From Galbibacter orientalis DSM 19592 (lineage in GTDB: Bacteria > Bacteroidota > Bacteroidia > Flavobacteriales > Flavobacteriaceae): DNA of 64,000 nucleotides. The notes beneath the pieces were generated by a model. The model was not told the origin of the DNA and made no database searches. It saw only the letters and a program-made list of their open reading frames with translations. The stretch's first letter is position 1. Every line of letters begins with the position of its first letter. The stretch covers positions 1,864,501-1,928,500 of the forward strand of contig NZ_JH651379.1 in assembly GCF_000260115.1 (NCBI RefSeq), in the 5' to 3' direction. A program made the translations under genes and the position numbers. Of this stretch, positions 10,040-19,918 are shown in pieces.

Positions 10040-10178
10040 TACTTTACTCTAAAATCGATTTTTTTGATAAATCCTCAATATGAGGGCTATTTTTAGCTTT
10101 TATGTTGAAATATTCGTATTTTTGCGCCGTTATATTGTCGATTTAAAAATATAAAGCAAATAAAAAACGAAAATTAAT

Positions 10179-11282
10179 ATGGTGTCAGAAATTATAAATC
10201 CTACAGAACTTAAAAAAGTTGATCCAGTGTTTGGTCAACTTTCTTTTAACGATCATGAGCAGATTGTTTTCTGTCAGGACAAAGATACAGGATTAAAAGC
10301 AATAATAGGAATTCATAACACAGTTTTAGGACCTGCTTTAGGAGGTACTAGAATGTGGAATTATGAAAATGAATGGGAAGCTTTAAACGATGTTTTACGT
10401 CTTTCTCGTGGAATGACTTATAAATCAGCTATTACTGGATTAAATCTTGGTGGTGGAAAAGCCGTAATTATTGGAGATGCAAAAACGCAGAAAAATCCTG
10501 CGTTAATGAAACGTTTTGGGGAGTTTGTACATTCTTTAAGTGGGAAATATATTACTGCTGAAGATGTTGGAATGGAAACTGCCGATATGGATACTGTTAG
10601 AGAGGTTACACCTTATGTAACAGGAATCTCTGAGGAAAAAGGAGGTGCTGGAAACCCGTCGCCAATTACCGCATACGGTGTGTTTATGGGGATGAAAGCA
10701 GCTGCAAAGTACCAATTTGGAGATGATAGTTTAGAAGGAAAAAGAGTTTTAGTACAAGGGGTTGGTCACGTAGGAGAGACTTTAGTAGACCACTTATACA
10801 ATGAAGGTGCACAATTGTTTATTTCTGATATAAATGAAGCAAGACTTTTAGAGTTAAGCAAAAAGTACAAAGCACAGATTATAGCAGGAAATGAAATTTT
10901 TAATCAGGATTTAGATGTATATGCTCCTTGTGCTTTAGGTGCTACTATAAATGATGCTACTGTAAATGAAATTAAAGCTAAAGTAATTGCAGGAGCAGCT
11001 AATAATCAGCTTGCAGATGAGAAAGTTCATGGAGCTATCTTAAAAGAAAGAGGAATTGCATATGCTCCAGATTTCTTAATTAATGCAGGAGGAATTATAA
11101 ATGTATATGCAGAATTAGAAGGATATGATAAAAAAGAAATCCTTAGAAAAACTGAAAATATTTATAAAACTACCCTAGATATTTTTAGTCATGCAGATAA
11201 AAATGAGTGTACTACACATCAATCTGCGCTAAGCATTGCACAAAGCAGAATAGATAACCGAAAATTAGCATTGAAAAAATAA
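10179..11282 (+). CDS. Glu/Leu/Phe/Val dehydrogenase family (leucine dehydrogenase-like)
   Basis: 367 aa; GPALGGTRMWNYENEWEALNDVLRLSRGMTYKSAITGLNLGGGKAVIIGD; NAD-binding VLVQGVGHVG. Confidence 0.95.
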   Translation: MVSEIINPTELKKVDPVFGQLSFNDHEQIVFCQDKDTGLKAIIGIHNTVLGPALGGTRMWNYENEWEALNDVLRLSRGMTYKSAITGLNLGGGKAVIIGDAKTQKNPALMKRFGEFVHSLSGKYITAEDVGMETADMDTVREVTPYVTGISEEKGGAGNPSPITAYGVFMGMKAAAKYQFGDDSLEGKRVLVQGVGHVGETLVDHLYNEGAQLFISDINEARLLELSKKYKAQIIAGNEIFNQDLDVYAPCALGATINDATVNEIKAKVIAGAANNQLADEKVHGAILKERGIAYAPDFLINAGGIINVYAELEGYDKKEILRKTENIYKTTLDIFSHADKNECTTHQSALSIAQSRIDNRKLALKK

Positions 11283-11311
11283 GAAGGTTTCTAAAATAAT
11301 ATTATTTTTGC

Positions 11312-11346
11312 AGGGCGAAAGGATAATTCCTTTTCGCCCTTTTTAT
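11312..11346 (+). terminator. Rho-independent terminator
   Basis: agggcgaaagga taat tccttttcgccct tttta. Confidence 0.85.
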
Positions 11347-11461
11347 TGGATGTCTTCAACTTTTTTTTGAGGTATTCAAAATAAATAAAACTAATTTCGA
11401 CATTTATGTCGTGTAATCGTGCCCTTAAAAAGGGTTAATTTAGGTAAGAAAGTTCTTAAGC

Positions 11462-12403
11462 ATGTTAACAAGAAGACACATCAGAGTTAAAGTAATGCAA
11501 TCTGTTTATGCATTCATTCAATCAAAAAACACTGATTTAGGTAAAGAAGAAAAATTTTTATCATCCAGTATGGAGAATATGTACAATTTGTACTTAACGC
11601 TCGTAAGTTTACTGGTTGAAGTACAAAAAACGGCTGAAGAGCAACTTACCCTATCCCAAAAAAAATACCTCGCTACAAATGAGGAGAAAAATCCGAAACG
11701 CAAATTTATTGATAACCCAATTTTACAGCAATTAGTAAACGATACTGTTTTAGCTGAAAAATTGGAAAATAGACATATAAGTTGGGAGTTAGATGAAGAG
11801 TATGTAAAAATTATTTACAGAGCTATTCTTGAAAGCGATCTATATAAGGAGTATATGGCTAAAGAAGCTACCGATTTTAAAGATGATAAAAAACTAATAT
11901 TAGATTTATATCAAAAGGTTATTGCGCCCAATGAAAAGTTATACGAATATATAGAAGACAAAAAACTTACTTGGGTTGACGACCTTCCGTTAGTAAACAC
12001 GCTTTTAGTGAAGATGATTAAGAAGCTCAAGAAAGATGCTCCTGAAGATTATTTCCATCCTTCATTATTTAAAGATCAAGATGATAAGATTTTTGCAAGT
12101 GAATTGTTTAAGAAGACTATTTTAAATGATGAAAGAATTCAGCAAGAAATAGAAGGAAAAACTCCAAATTGGGATACCGATAGAATTGCAGAATTGGATG
12201 CTATTTTATTGAAAATGGCAATATGCGAGTTTTTGAAATTCCCTTCCATTCCTGTTAAGGTTACTATTAATGAATATTTAGAAATAGCCAAAGAATACAG
12301 TACTCCAAAGAGTAGTATTTTTATAAATGGAATTTTAGATAAATTGGTAAAAGAGTACGAAGCTAACAATACGTTAAATAAGTCCGGTAGAGGTTTGATG
12401 TAA
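11462..12403 (+). CDS. nusB: Transcription antitermination factor NusB
   Basis: 313 aa; MLTRRHIRVKVMQSVYAF...ILLKMAICEFLKFPSIPVKVTINEYLEIAKEYSTPKSSIFINGILDKL. Confidence 0.95.
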   Translation: MLTRRHIRVKVMQSVYAFIQSKNTDLGKEEKFLSSSMENMYNLYLTLVSLLVEVQKTAEEQLTLSQKKYLATNEEKNPKRKFIDNPILQQLVNDTVLAEKLENRHISWELDEEYVKIIYRAILESDLYKEYMAKEATDFKDDKKLILDLYQKVIAPNEKLYEYIEDKKLTWVDDLPLVNTLLVKMIKKLKKDAPEDYFHPSLFKDQDDKIFASELFKKTILNDERIQQEIEGKTPNWDTDRIAELDAILLKMAICEFLKFPSIPVKVTINEYLEIAKEYSTPKSSIFINGILDKLVKEYEANNTLNKSGRGLM

Positions 12404-12496
12404 TTAAAATATTACTACTTTTGTTGATTAATGCTAGGGGTTTTTAATATAATCCTCAAAAATTAACCACTTATTAAAAATTAAAATCTTTTAAAA

Positions 12497-12964
12497 ATGA
12501 AAAAAGTCTTTTTAATATTAACGATTGCAGCAGCAGTTAGTTTTACATCTTGTAAAGACAATGCAACTAATAAAGTAAATTCTGACAATGTTGCCAAAGC
12601 AGAGCAACGTGACGAAGCAGCTAAAAAAATGCCAGTAATGACATTTGAAGAAACAGAATTTGATTTTGGAAACATTCCTCAAGGACAAACAGTGGAAAAA
12701 GTTTTCAAATTTAAAAATACTGGAGACGCTCCTTTAGTAGTTACCGATGCAAAAAGTAGTTGTGGATGTACAATCCCACAAAAACCAGAAGCACCAGTTG
12801 CTCCAGGAGAGACAGGAGAAATTTTAGTAAAATACAATGGTAGTGGAAGAAATGCAGTAACTAAAACAGTTACTATTACTGCTAATACCGAAAAAGGAAC
12901 AGAACAATTAAGAATAAAAGCGTTTGTAGAAGCTAAAGATGCTGCAGCGCTACCAAAAGCATAA
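12497..12964 (+). CDS. DUF1573 domain lipoprotein
   Basis: lipobox FTSC; FEETEFDFGNIPQGQTVEKVFKFKNTGDAPLVVTDAKSSCGCTIPQKP. Confidence 0.93.
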   Translation: MKKVFLILTIAAAVSFTSCKDNATNKVNSDNVAKAEQRDEAAKKMPVMTFEETEFDFGNIPQGQTVEKVFKFKNTGDAPLVVTDAKSSCGCTIPQKPEAPVAPGETGEILVKYNGSGRNAVTKTVTITANTEKGTEQLRIKAFVEAKDAAALPKA

Positions 12965-12984
12965 GCATAAATAAATAAATTTTA

Positions 12985-13284
12985 ATGGAAGCAATAAATC
13001 AGTTTGCACCTTTTCTTTTAATTTTTGCTGTGATGTATTTTTTTATGATACGTCCACAGATGAAAAAACAAAAACAAGAAAAGAAGTTTGCACAAGAATT
13101 AAAGAAAGGAGATCGTGTAGTTACTAAAAGTGGTCTTCATGGTAAAATAGTAGATTTAAACAACGATAATACGTGCATTATCGAATCGATGGCAGGTAAA
13201 ATGAAGTTTGAACGTTCAGCACTTTCTTTAGAGCTTTCTCAAAAATTAAATGCACCAGCAACGCCTGTTAAAGAAAAGAAATAA
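12985..13284 (+). CDS. yajC: Preprotein translocase subunit YajC
   Basis: 99 aa; single TM, FMIRPQMKKQKQEKKFAQELKKGDRVVTKSGLHGKI. Confidence 0.95.
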   Translation: MEAINQFAPFLLIFAVMYFFMIRPQMKKQKQEKKFAQELKKGDRVVTKSGLHGKIVDLNNDNTCIIESMAGKMKFERSALSLELSQKLNAPATPVKEKK

Positions 13285-13303
13285 GCGTTAAGAGAAATAA
13301 AAT

Positions 13304-13338
13304 AAAAAGCACCAATTTTAAAAAATTGGTGCTTTTGC
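13304..13338. terminator. Bidirectional terminator
   Basis: aaaaagcaccaatttt aaaa aattggtgctttt. Confidence 0.8.
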
Positions 13339-13366
13339 TTTTTAAGGAATTCAGATTCTGCTAGGA

Positions 13367-13960
13367 TTAGCTTTTCTTGTATTTAACATAAAGTCCTTTG
13401 CCTTGTTCTATTAAAGGAATTATTTTGTTGATTCTGTTTTGTTGGGTAGTTTCTTTTTTTGCTTCAGCAATGTACTCATGATATTCTCTTTGCTTTCCTT
13501 TGGTAAGCTCCATAAAGCACTTTTTTAGTTCTAAATTCTCTTCAAGTGCAAGCATCAATGCATGAGATTGGATTTCCTTTTTCTTCGGAATTACTACAGA
13601 TTTTCCTTCTTTATGATTAAAAATAGCTTCGTTGAGATATGTTTTAATCAGATTTATATTTATTTCTTCAACCGATTTGAAGCGCCATTGTCTTAACGCA
13701 ACTGTTTTTCCTTCCTGAGCATTTATTAAAACTTTAGCTTTATCTTTTAGCAAGGCGCCGTTATGAAACCACAATCCAACATAGGATTTAAAAGCTGCAA
13801 TTCCCACTATATTTTTATTTGATAGCGTATAGGTAGGAACTCCCCATTTTATAGTTTCTTCCATTTCTGTTGTATTTATAACAGAACGAAGCATGGAGAG
13901 TTCTTCTTTCCATGGTACGTTTGAAGCAATATATTCTTCTACATTATTAGGCTTCGTCAT
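13367..13960 (-). CDS. YdeI/OmpD-associated / DUF1801 family protein
   Basis: 197 aa; [38 protein letters not shown]. Confidence 0.88.
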   Translation of the reverse strand: MTKPNNVEEYIASNVPWKEELSMLRSVINTTEMEETIKWGVPTYTLSNKNIVGIAAFKSYVGLWFHNGALLKDKAKVLINAQEGKTVALRQWRFKSVEEININLIKTYLNEAIFNHKEGKSVVIPKKKEIQSHALMLALEENLELKKCFMELTKGKQREYHEYIAEAKKETTQQNRINKIIPLIEQGKGLYVKYKKS

Positions 13961-15185
13961 TATAATATTTAGCAGTTAGCTCAATAATTTTTACAATTAC
14001 ATCGGTGGCTCTTTTCATGCTTTCTACGGGGACATATTCGTACCTTCCGTGGAAATTATGTCCGCCAGCAAATATATTAGGGCATGGAAGTCCCATATAA
14101 GAAAGTTGAGAACCATCTGTTCCGCCACGAATAGGTTTTATAAGAGGTTCAATTTCTAAATCCTTCATGGCTTGTTCTGCAATGTCAACAATATGCATAA
14201 CAGGCTCGATCTTTTCTTTCATATTATAGTATTGGTCTTTTATTTCAATAGAAATAATATCTCCAAAACGTTCTGTTAAGTCAAAAACTACACGTTGTAA
14301 TAGTTCTTTTCTGGCATCAAACTTATCTCGGTCATGGTCTCTTATAATCCCGTTTATTTCGGCATATTCCACATCTCCTTTAAAATCGTAAAAGTGAAAA
14401 AAGCCTTCTCGGTAACTAGTAAATTGTGGCATTTCTTTTTTAGGCATTAATGATAAAAATTCGTTTGCTATGATTACTGCGTTTATCATTTTACCTTTTG
14501 CATAGCCAGGATGTACGCTTTTGCCTTGTACTTTTATTTTGACAGAAGCGGCATTAAAATTTTCATATTCAAGTTCTCCAATTTGAGACCCGTCCATGGT
14601 GTATGCCCATTGTGCTCCAAATTTTTTGACATCAAATTTATGAGCGCCCCTACCAATCTCTTCATCTGGAGTGAAGGCAACTCTTACAGGGCCGTGGTGA
14701 ATATGAGCATTATTAATTAAGTATTCCATAGCAGTAACAATTTCTGTTATTCCTGCTTTATCATCGGCACCTAATAAGGTATTCCCATCGGTGGTTATGA
14801 GGGTTTGTCCTTTATATTGTTTTAAATCGCTGAAATAATTAGGAGAAAGGATAATGTTTTTTTCTTCGTTTAAAATAATGTCATTTCCATCATAATTCTC
14901 TATAATTTGCGGATTTACATTGGTTCCAGAAAAATCTGGAGAGGTGTCAAAATGCGAAATAAATCCAATAGTAGGCACTTCTCTGTCGAGATTTGAGGGA
15001 AGCGTAGCCATAACATAAGCGTTTTCATCAATAGAAACATCTTCCATGCCAATAGCTTTTAATTCTTCGGCTAGTTTATTGGCAAGATTCCATTGCTTTT
15101 CTGTGCTTGGTGTAGTGTTACTATTAGGATCGGACTGAGTGTCTATTTTTACATAGCTTATAAAACGGTCAATTATATTTTGCAT
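13947..15185 (-). CDS. pepT: Peptidase T
   Basis: [28 protein letters not shown]...[14 protein letters not shown]...[10 protein letters not shown]...[15 protein letters not shown]...[32 protein letters not shown]; start set to internal Met at 15185. Confidence 0.96.
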   Translation of the reverse strand: MQNIIDRFISYVKIDTQSDPNSNTTPSTEKQWNLANKLAEELKAIGMEDVSIDENAYVMATLPSNLDREVPTIGFISHFDTSPDFSGTNVNPQIIENYDGNDIILNEEKNIILSPNYFSDLKQYKGQTLITTDGNTLLGADDKAGITEIVTAMEYLINNAHIHHGPVRVAFTPDEEIGRGAHKFDVKKFGAQWAYTMDGSQIGELEYENFNAASVKIKVQGKSVHPGYAKGKMINAVIIANEFLSLMPKKEMPQFTSYREGFFHFYDFKGDVEYAEINGIIRDHDRDKFDARKELLQRVVFDLTERFGDIISIEIKDQYYNMKEKIEPVMHIVDIAEQAMKDLEIEPLIKPIRGGTDGSQLSYMGLPCPNIFAGGHNFHGRYEYVPVESMKRATDVIVKIIELTAKYYNDEA

Positions 15186-15250
15186 AGAATTCTTTTTTAT
15201 CAAAAATAATATATTAGTTGGAATGTGGATTATTTGTAGGGCGGAATATT

Positions 15251-15372
15251 AAATCCCTCATTGAGGGTTTTGTTCCCCAGAGCCTGTCCTGAGTATCTTG
15301 AAGGGTTCTACGTCGAAATGGATTAAAATATTTTTTCTTTGAATACCTCGTAGGTTTGCCTCGAGGTAGTTG
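15251..15372. repeat. Dispersed intergenic repeat, family A, copy 2
   Basis: Aligns with 4701-4829; contains CCCTCATTGAGGG and TACCTCG...CGAGGTA inverted repeats. Confidence 0.85.
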
Positions 15373-15395
15373 CTAGTTAATAACTGGCACTAGTA

Positions 15396-15456
15396 CCTAG
15401 CCCCGATTGAGCGTACTACCGTGTAGTAGTGAAAGCGGGCAACAGCTTACCCTAAA
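15396..15456. repeat. Structured intergenic element (stem-loop)
   Basis: acctagCCCGattgagcgTACTACcgtGTAGTAgtgaaagCGGGcaacagctta: nested inverted repeats. Confidence 0.5.
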
Positions 15457-15546
15457 AAAACAAAGACATAATGCTTCATAAATTAATTATTAAAAAGAAA
15501 GCATTAATTTTTAAGTTTAAGTATTTTTGCGCAAACAAGCATATCC

Positions 15547-16563
15547 ATGTATAAATTACTGATAAGACCTATATTTTTTCTTTTTGACCCAGAAGCGGTA
15601 CATCATTTTACATTTTCGGTTGTTAAATTTATAAATAGAATTCCTGGAGTTTCGGCTTTACTGCGAGCTATTTATTTAATTGATGACAAACGATTAGAGC
15701 GTGAAGTATTTGGATTGAAGTTTAAAAATCCAGTTGGATTGGCGGCTGGATTTGATAAAGATGCAAAATTATATAAGGAATTTTCAAATTTTGGATTCGG
15801 ATTTATAGAAATTGGAACATTAACACCTAAACCGCAACCTGGAAACCCTAAAAAACGATTGTTTAGATTAATAAGCGATAAGGCAATTGTAAATAGAATG
15901 GGGTTTAATAATGGAGGTGTTGAGGAGGCTGTTGCCCGTTTGAAGTCTAATAAAAATGTTTTAATTGGTGGGAATATTGGAAAAAATAAAGTTACCCCCA
16001 ATGAAGATGCTGTTGAAGATTATAAAATTTGTTTTGAAGCATTGTATCCTTATGTTGACTATTTTGTAGTAAATGTAAGTTCTCCAAACACTCCTAATTT
16101 ACGTGCATTACAAGATAAAGAACCTTTAACGGCCTTATTAAACACGTTGCAGCAATTAAATGAGAAGAAGGAAAAAGCAAAACCTATTTTATTGAAAATA
16201 GCTCCAGACCTAACCGATAGTCAGTTACTAGATATTGTAGACATTGTTATTACTACCAAAATTGCTGGCGTTATTGCAACCAATACTACTATTAGTAGGA
16301 AAGGGTTAATTTCCGAGAATAAAAATGAAATGGGAGGGATGAGTGGAATGCCGCTTAGAGAACGTTCTACTGCGGTGATAAAATTTCTTGCTGAAAAAAG
16401 TAATGGGGCGTTTCCTATTGTTGGTGTTGGCGGGATTCATTCTCCTGAGGATGCTATTGAAAAATTAAATGCTGGAGCCTCTTTGGTTCAGCTGTATACT
16501 GGTTTTATTTATGAGGGGCCAGCTATTATCAAAAAAATAAATAAAGCCATTCTTAAAAAGTAA
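15547..16563 (+). CDS. pyrD: Dihydroorotate dehydrogenase (quinone, class 2)
   Basis: 338 aa; [54 protein letters not shown]. Confidence 0.97.
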   Translation: MYKLLIRPIFFLFDPEAVHHFTFSVVKFINRIPGVSALLRAIYLIDDKRLEREVFGLKFKNPVGLAAGFDKDAKLYKEFSNFGFGFIEIGTLTPKPQPGNPKKRLFRLISDKAIVNRMGFNNGGVEEAVARLKSNKNVLIGGNIGKNKVTPNEDAVEDYKICFEALYPYVDYFVVNVSSPNTPNLRALQDKEPLTALLNTLQQLNEKKEKAKPILLKIAPDLTDSQLLDIVDIVITTKIAGVIATNTTISRKGLISENKNEMGGMSGMPLRERSTAVIKFLAEKSNGAFPIVGVGGIHSPEDAIEKLNAGASLVQLYTGFIYEGPAIIKKINKAILKK

Positions 16564-16568
16564 CTATT

Positions 16569-17186
16569 TTGGATATAGAAGTGTTAACTGCATTTGTTTT
16601 GGCATCGGCTGCTTTGGCTGTTGCACCAGGTCCAGATAACATTTATGTACTCATGCAAAGTATGGTGCATGGACGTAAAAGCGGAATTGCTACGGTATTG
16701 GGATTAATGTCGGGCTGTTTGGTACATACAACTTTAGTGGCTTTTGGAGTTTCTGTTATTATTAAGCAAAACGAAATTTTGTTTACTATTCTTAAAGTAT
16801 TTGGTGCATTATACCTATTGTATTTGGCTTATAGTGTTTATAGAAGTAGTGATGTAATTGATTTGTCTAATAATAAGGTTTCAAAAAAATCTTTTAAATC
16901 TCTCTTTGTACAAGGTTTTTTTATGAATGTTCTCAATCCTAAAGTTTCTATTTTCTTTTTGGCTTTCTTTCCAGGGTTTTTATTTAGTAATTCTATAAAT
17001 TCAATTTATCAGTTATATATATTAGGAGGAATCTTTATAATTGTTTCGTTTTTTGTGTTCTTATTTATTGTTTTATTGGCAAGTAAAGTTGCTTCTTATA
17101 TTATGACTCATAAAAATATTGGGCTGTTGTTTAAATGGCTTCAAATAATAGTTTTTATTACAATAGCATTTTTTATTTTCGTTTAG
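16569..17186 (+). CDS. LysE/RhtB family exporter
   Basis: 205 aa; APGPDNIYVLMQSMVHGRKSGIATVLGLMSGCLVHTTLVAFG, 6 TM-like hydrophobic segments. Confidence 0.93.
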   Translation: MDIEVLTAFVLASAALAVAPGPDNIYVLMQSMVHGRKSGIATVLGLMSGCLVHTTLVAFGVSVIIKQNEILFTILKVFGALYLLYLAYSVYRSSDVIDLSNNKVSKKSFKSLFVQGFFMNVLNPKVSIFFLAFFPGFLFSNSINSIYQLYILGGIFIIVSFFVFLFIVLLASKVASYIMTHKNIGLLFKWLQIIVFITIAFFIFV

Positions 17187-17479
17187 GGTTAATTTTCTTT
17201 CATTTTCTTTACATATAATATAGTTTTTTTTCTATTCTAAGTAATTTTTTTACTTCATGAAAGATAAAGATTACACGAAAAGTTGAATAATTTATTCACT
17301 TTAGCAAGTAATTTTGTTTTTCATCGAGATTTAGTTGGAAAATTTTAAAGCATTAATACTTTTACACTGTTGTTAAGAAATTCTTAATGAACACTGCCCC
17401 AGAATGAGAGTATGCTATTAGTTCTTCCCCCGAACGCTCTAGATTATTAATATTTTAACCATTTAAATATCTATCTATT

Positions 17480-18169
17480 ATGAAAAAAGTAATTTTTTGC
17501 GCTGGGGCGCTATTGTGTGGAGCTACAATGATGGCTCAAAGTAACTTCGGTTTATCAACTCAGGTTGGAACTGAAAATGAAGTAACTGTTAGTCAGACTG
17601 GTACATTAAATGCCTCTCTTGTTGGACAAGATGGTGTTAAGAACGAAACTACTGTAACTCAAGTAGGTTTTGCGAGTGCAGCTTTAGTTACTCAAGACGG
17701 TCGCCGTAACTCTGCGGATGTTAACCAAGCTATGGGGCCATTAAACCTTGCTATTGTTGATCAAGACGGAAGAAGAAATGAGGCCGATGTTGATCAAATT
17801 GGGGTATTAAACGTTGCTTCAGTTAGTCAAGACGGTAGAAGAAACTCTTCTACTCAATTCCAATTAGGTGCTGGTAACTTAGCTGTTGATAGCCAAACAG
17901 GAAGAAGAAATGATGCAGACACGTATCAATTAGGTTTTCTTAACCAGAGTTATGTAACTCAAGATGGTCGTAGAAACTCTGCATTAGCTGTTCAAACTGG
18001 TATTGGTAACATGAGTAATGTAAATCAATCAGGAATGGATCACCGTGCTTTAACAGTTCAGACTGGTACTGGGAACATGAGTGGAATTACTCAAACTGGT
18101 GATGCTCACTTAGCTGTTTCTCTTCAAGCAGGTTCTGGTAATATGGCTACTTACACTCAGTCAAACTAA
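17480..18169 (+). CDS. csgA: Curlin-repeat amyloid major subunit (CsgA-like)
   Basis: Signal peptide + repeats of form N-x-A-x-V-x-Q-x-G (e.g. NSADVNQ, NEADVDQIGVLNVASVSQDGRRN). Confidence 0.9.
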   Translation: MKKVIFCAGALLCGATMMAQSNFGLSTQVGTENEVTVSQTGTLNASLVGQDGVKNETTVTQVGFASAALVTQDGRRNSADVNQAMGPLNLAIVDQDGRRNEADVDQIGVLNVASVSQDGRRNSSTQFQLGAGNLAVDSQTGRRNDADTYQLGFLNQSYVTQDGRRNSALAVQTGIGNMSNVNQSGMDHRALTVQTGTGNMSGITQTGDAHLAVSLQAGSGNMATYTQSN

Positions 18170-18201
18170 GAACAATTTTAGTTAATTAACACACTAATAA
18201 A

Positions 18202-18234
18202 GCTAGTAAGGGGTTTTCCCTTACTAGTTTTTAT
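18202..18234 (+). terminator. Terminator-like hairpin between csgA-like and csgB-like genes (possible attenuator)
   Basis: gctagtaagggg ttttc ccttactag tttttat. Confidence 0.7.
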
Positions 18235-18243
18235 ATAGCCAAA

Positions 18244-18747
18244 ATGAAAGCAATAAATAAAATATTTATAGTTATTGGATTGATGTGTTCCTTGAGTACT
18301 TTTTCGCAATCTCCTAACGAAAAAGATTTTAAAAAAAATAGAATGCTAAATCAGCATTTAATTTCTTCTCAACAGAATAATTCATCCTCTTCTGTAGCAT
18401 TAGCATACAATGTAAATAGTGTTAATATACAGCAAGTTGGTCATTATAATTCCATAAAAGTGAATTATGTATCTAAAAATTCTTCCTCTGAGTTAACTCA
18501 ATATGGGAACTCAAATAAAATTACTCAATACAAAAACTCCCAAACACTTAACGAAAAAATTTATCAGAAAGGTACTAACAATGAAGTATTTGAAATTTCA
18601 AATAGGCCAATGGAGTCCTCCAATTCTCAGGTAGTACAAAAGGGTACTAATTTACGTGTAGAAAAATATGGCACCAATAGTATTGGCGCTAATATGAAAA
18701 TTAATATGGACGGTACTAACAGGACAGTTATTATTAGAAATTTTTAG
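18244..18747 (+). CDS. csgB: Curlin-like minor subunit/nucleator (CsgB-like)
   Basis: Signal peptide; degenerate curlin repeats VNIQQVGHYNSIKV, ELTQYGNSNKITQYKN, KIYQKGTNNEVFEI, VVQKGTNLRVEKYGTNSIG. Confidence 0.75.
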   Translation: MKAINKIFIVIGLMCSLSTFSQSPNEKDFKKNRMLNQHLISSQQNNSSSSVALAYNVNSVNIQQVGHYNSIKVNYVSKNSSSELTQYGNSNKITQYKNSQTLNEKIYQKGTNNEVFEISNRPMESSNSQVVQKGTNLRVEKYGTNSIGANMKINMDGTNRTVIIRNF

Positions 18748-18757
18748 GAAATAAAAT

Positions 18758-19495
18758 GTGGTAACAATAGTAAGACTTATAGTTTGTGTTGCCATTTATT
18801 TAATGGGAACTCTAGTTAACGGTCAGAACTTTAATAAAGAAGTTGATGCTCAAATAGTAGTGGGTGGCCCTAAAGAAGCTATGTTTTTATTATCTGGATA
18901 TGCAGAGAATAAAACAAATACAAGCTATAGTTTGTCTTATAAATTCTCTAGTATAACAAAGGTGAATGATAGTTCTATACTAAAAGAAACTAAAGAAAAT
19001 AGATTTACACTACAGCCTTTTGAGACTAAAAAAATAGACGAATTTCTTATAGAAAAGAATGACTCAGTACAATCTATAGCCTTATTGTTATTGTATAATG
19101 AAGGGGAACTGATAAGTACAAAAAGGGTTTTAGTTAATCCAAAAGAAGAGGAGCAGTCTAAGCAGTCTTATAATAAAATGAATGAAGGGATTAAATTGAG
19201 AGGTTTTGTAAATGATAATACCAAAACAAAGGCAGGGAGAGACTTTTATAATTTTTTCTATCAAAACTATAATATGAGTCCAATTCAGTCTGATAAAATT
19301 GTAAAGATTGAAGAAATTGTAAGTTTTGGAAGAACTACAAGGTTAACGGTTAAAGTGGGAGACGATTTAGTATATCAGTTTTTTGCGCAACCCAAATTAG
19401 ACTTTTTAAAGGAGCAAGCTAAAAATGCTTTAATGAGAGTAAACCAGTACATATACCAACAAAAGCAACGTAACGAATATCAAGTAAAATATTAA
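18758..19495 (+). CDS. csgE: Curli assembly protein CsgE with extra N-terminal domain (GTG start)
   Basis: C-terminal half GIKLRGFVNDNTKTKAGRDFYNFFYQNYN...RLTVKVGDDLVYQFFAQPKLDFLKEQAKNAL is CsgE-like; ~100 aa beta-rich N-terminal region precedes it. Confidence 0.88.
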   Translation: MVTIVRLIVCVAIYLMGTLVNGQNFNKEVDAQIVVGGPKEAMFLLSGYAENKTNTSYSLSYKFSSITKVNDSSILKETKENRFTLQPFETKKIDEFLIEKNDSVQSIALLLLYNEGELISTKRVLVNPKEEEQSKQSYNKMNEGIKLRGFVNDNTKTKAGRDFYNFFYQNYNMSPIQSDKIVKIEEIVSFGRTTRLTVKVGDDLVYQFFAQPKLDFLKEQAKNALMRVNQYIYQQKQRNEYQVKY

Positions 19496-19504
19496 ACTCT
19501 AACA

Positions 19505-19909
19505 ATGAAAACACTAGTAATATTAACGCTATTATTTACCTTCTCAGGGCTGTCTGCACAAGCATTAGTGTATACGCCTAAGAATCCAAATTTTGGTGGA
19601 AACAGCTATAATTATCAATGGTTGTTGAGTTCTGCAGATGCACAAAATTCTTTTGAGGACCCAGATGGAGATGATGCATTCGATCAAAAAACACAATTAG
19701 AATCTTTTAAAGAAAATCTAAATGCCCAAATTTTAAGTCAGCTAAGTAGGAAATTATTTGAAGATGAGTTTGGAGATGGCCCTATAGAGGCTGGGCGTTA
19801 TAATTTCGGAGGGTTGGCTGTAGATGTATATCCTTCAAATGGAGGATTAATTGTAGATATTTTAGATACCGAAACAGGAGAGCAAACCCAGGTCGTAGTA
19901 CCAAATTAA
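19505..19909 (+). CDS. csgF: Curli assembly protein CsgF
   Basis: 134 aa; signal peptide, ALVYTPKNPNFGGNSYNYQWLLSSADAQNSFEDP. Confidence 0.95.
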   Translation: MKTLVILTLLFTFSGLSAQALVYTPKNPNFGGNSYNYQWLLSSADAQNSFEDPDGDDAFDQKTQLESFKENLNAQILSQLSRKLFEDEFGDGPIEAGRYNFGGLAVDVYPSNGGLIVDILDTETGEQTQVVVPN

Positions 19910-19918
19910 TGATGAATT

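Noticed and set aside
17560-18165. DNA-level tandem repeat in csgA-like gene as a CRISPR/minisatellite
   Set aside because: Repeats are conserved at protein level with synonymous divergence; explained by curlin repeats.
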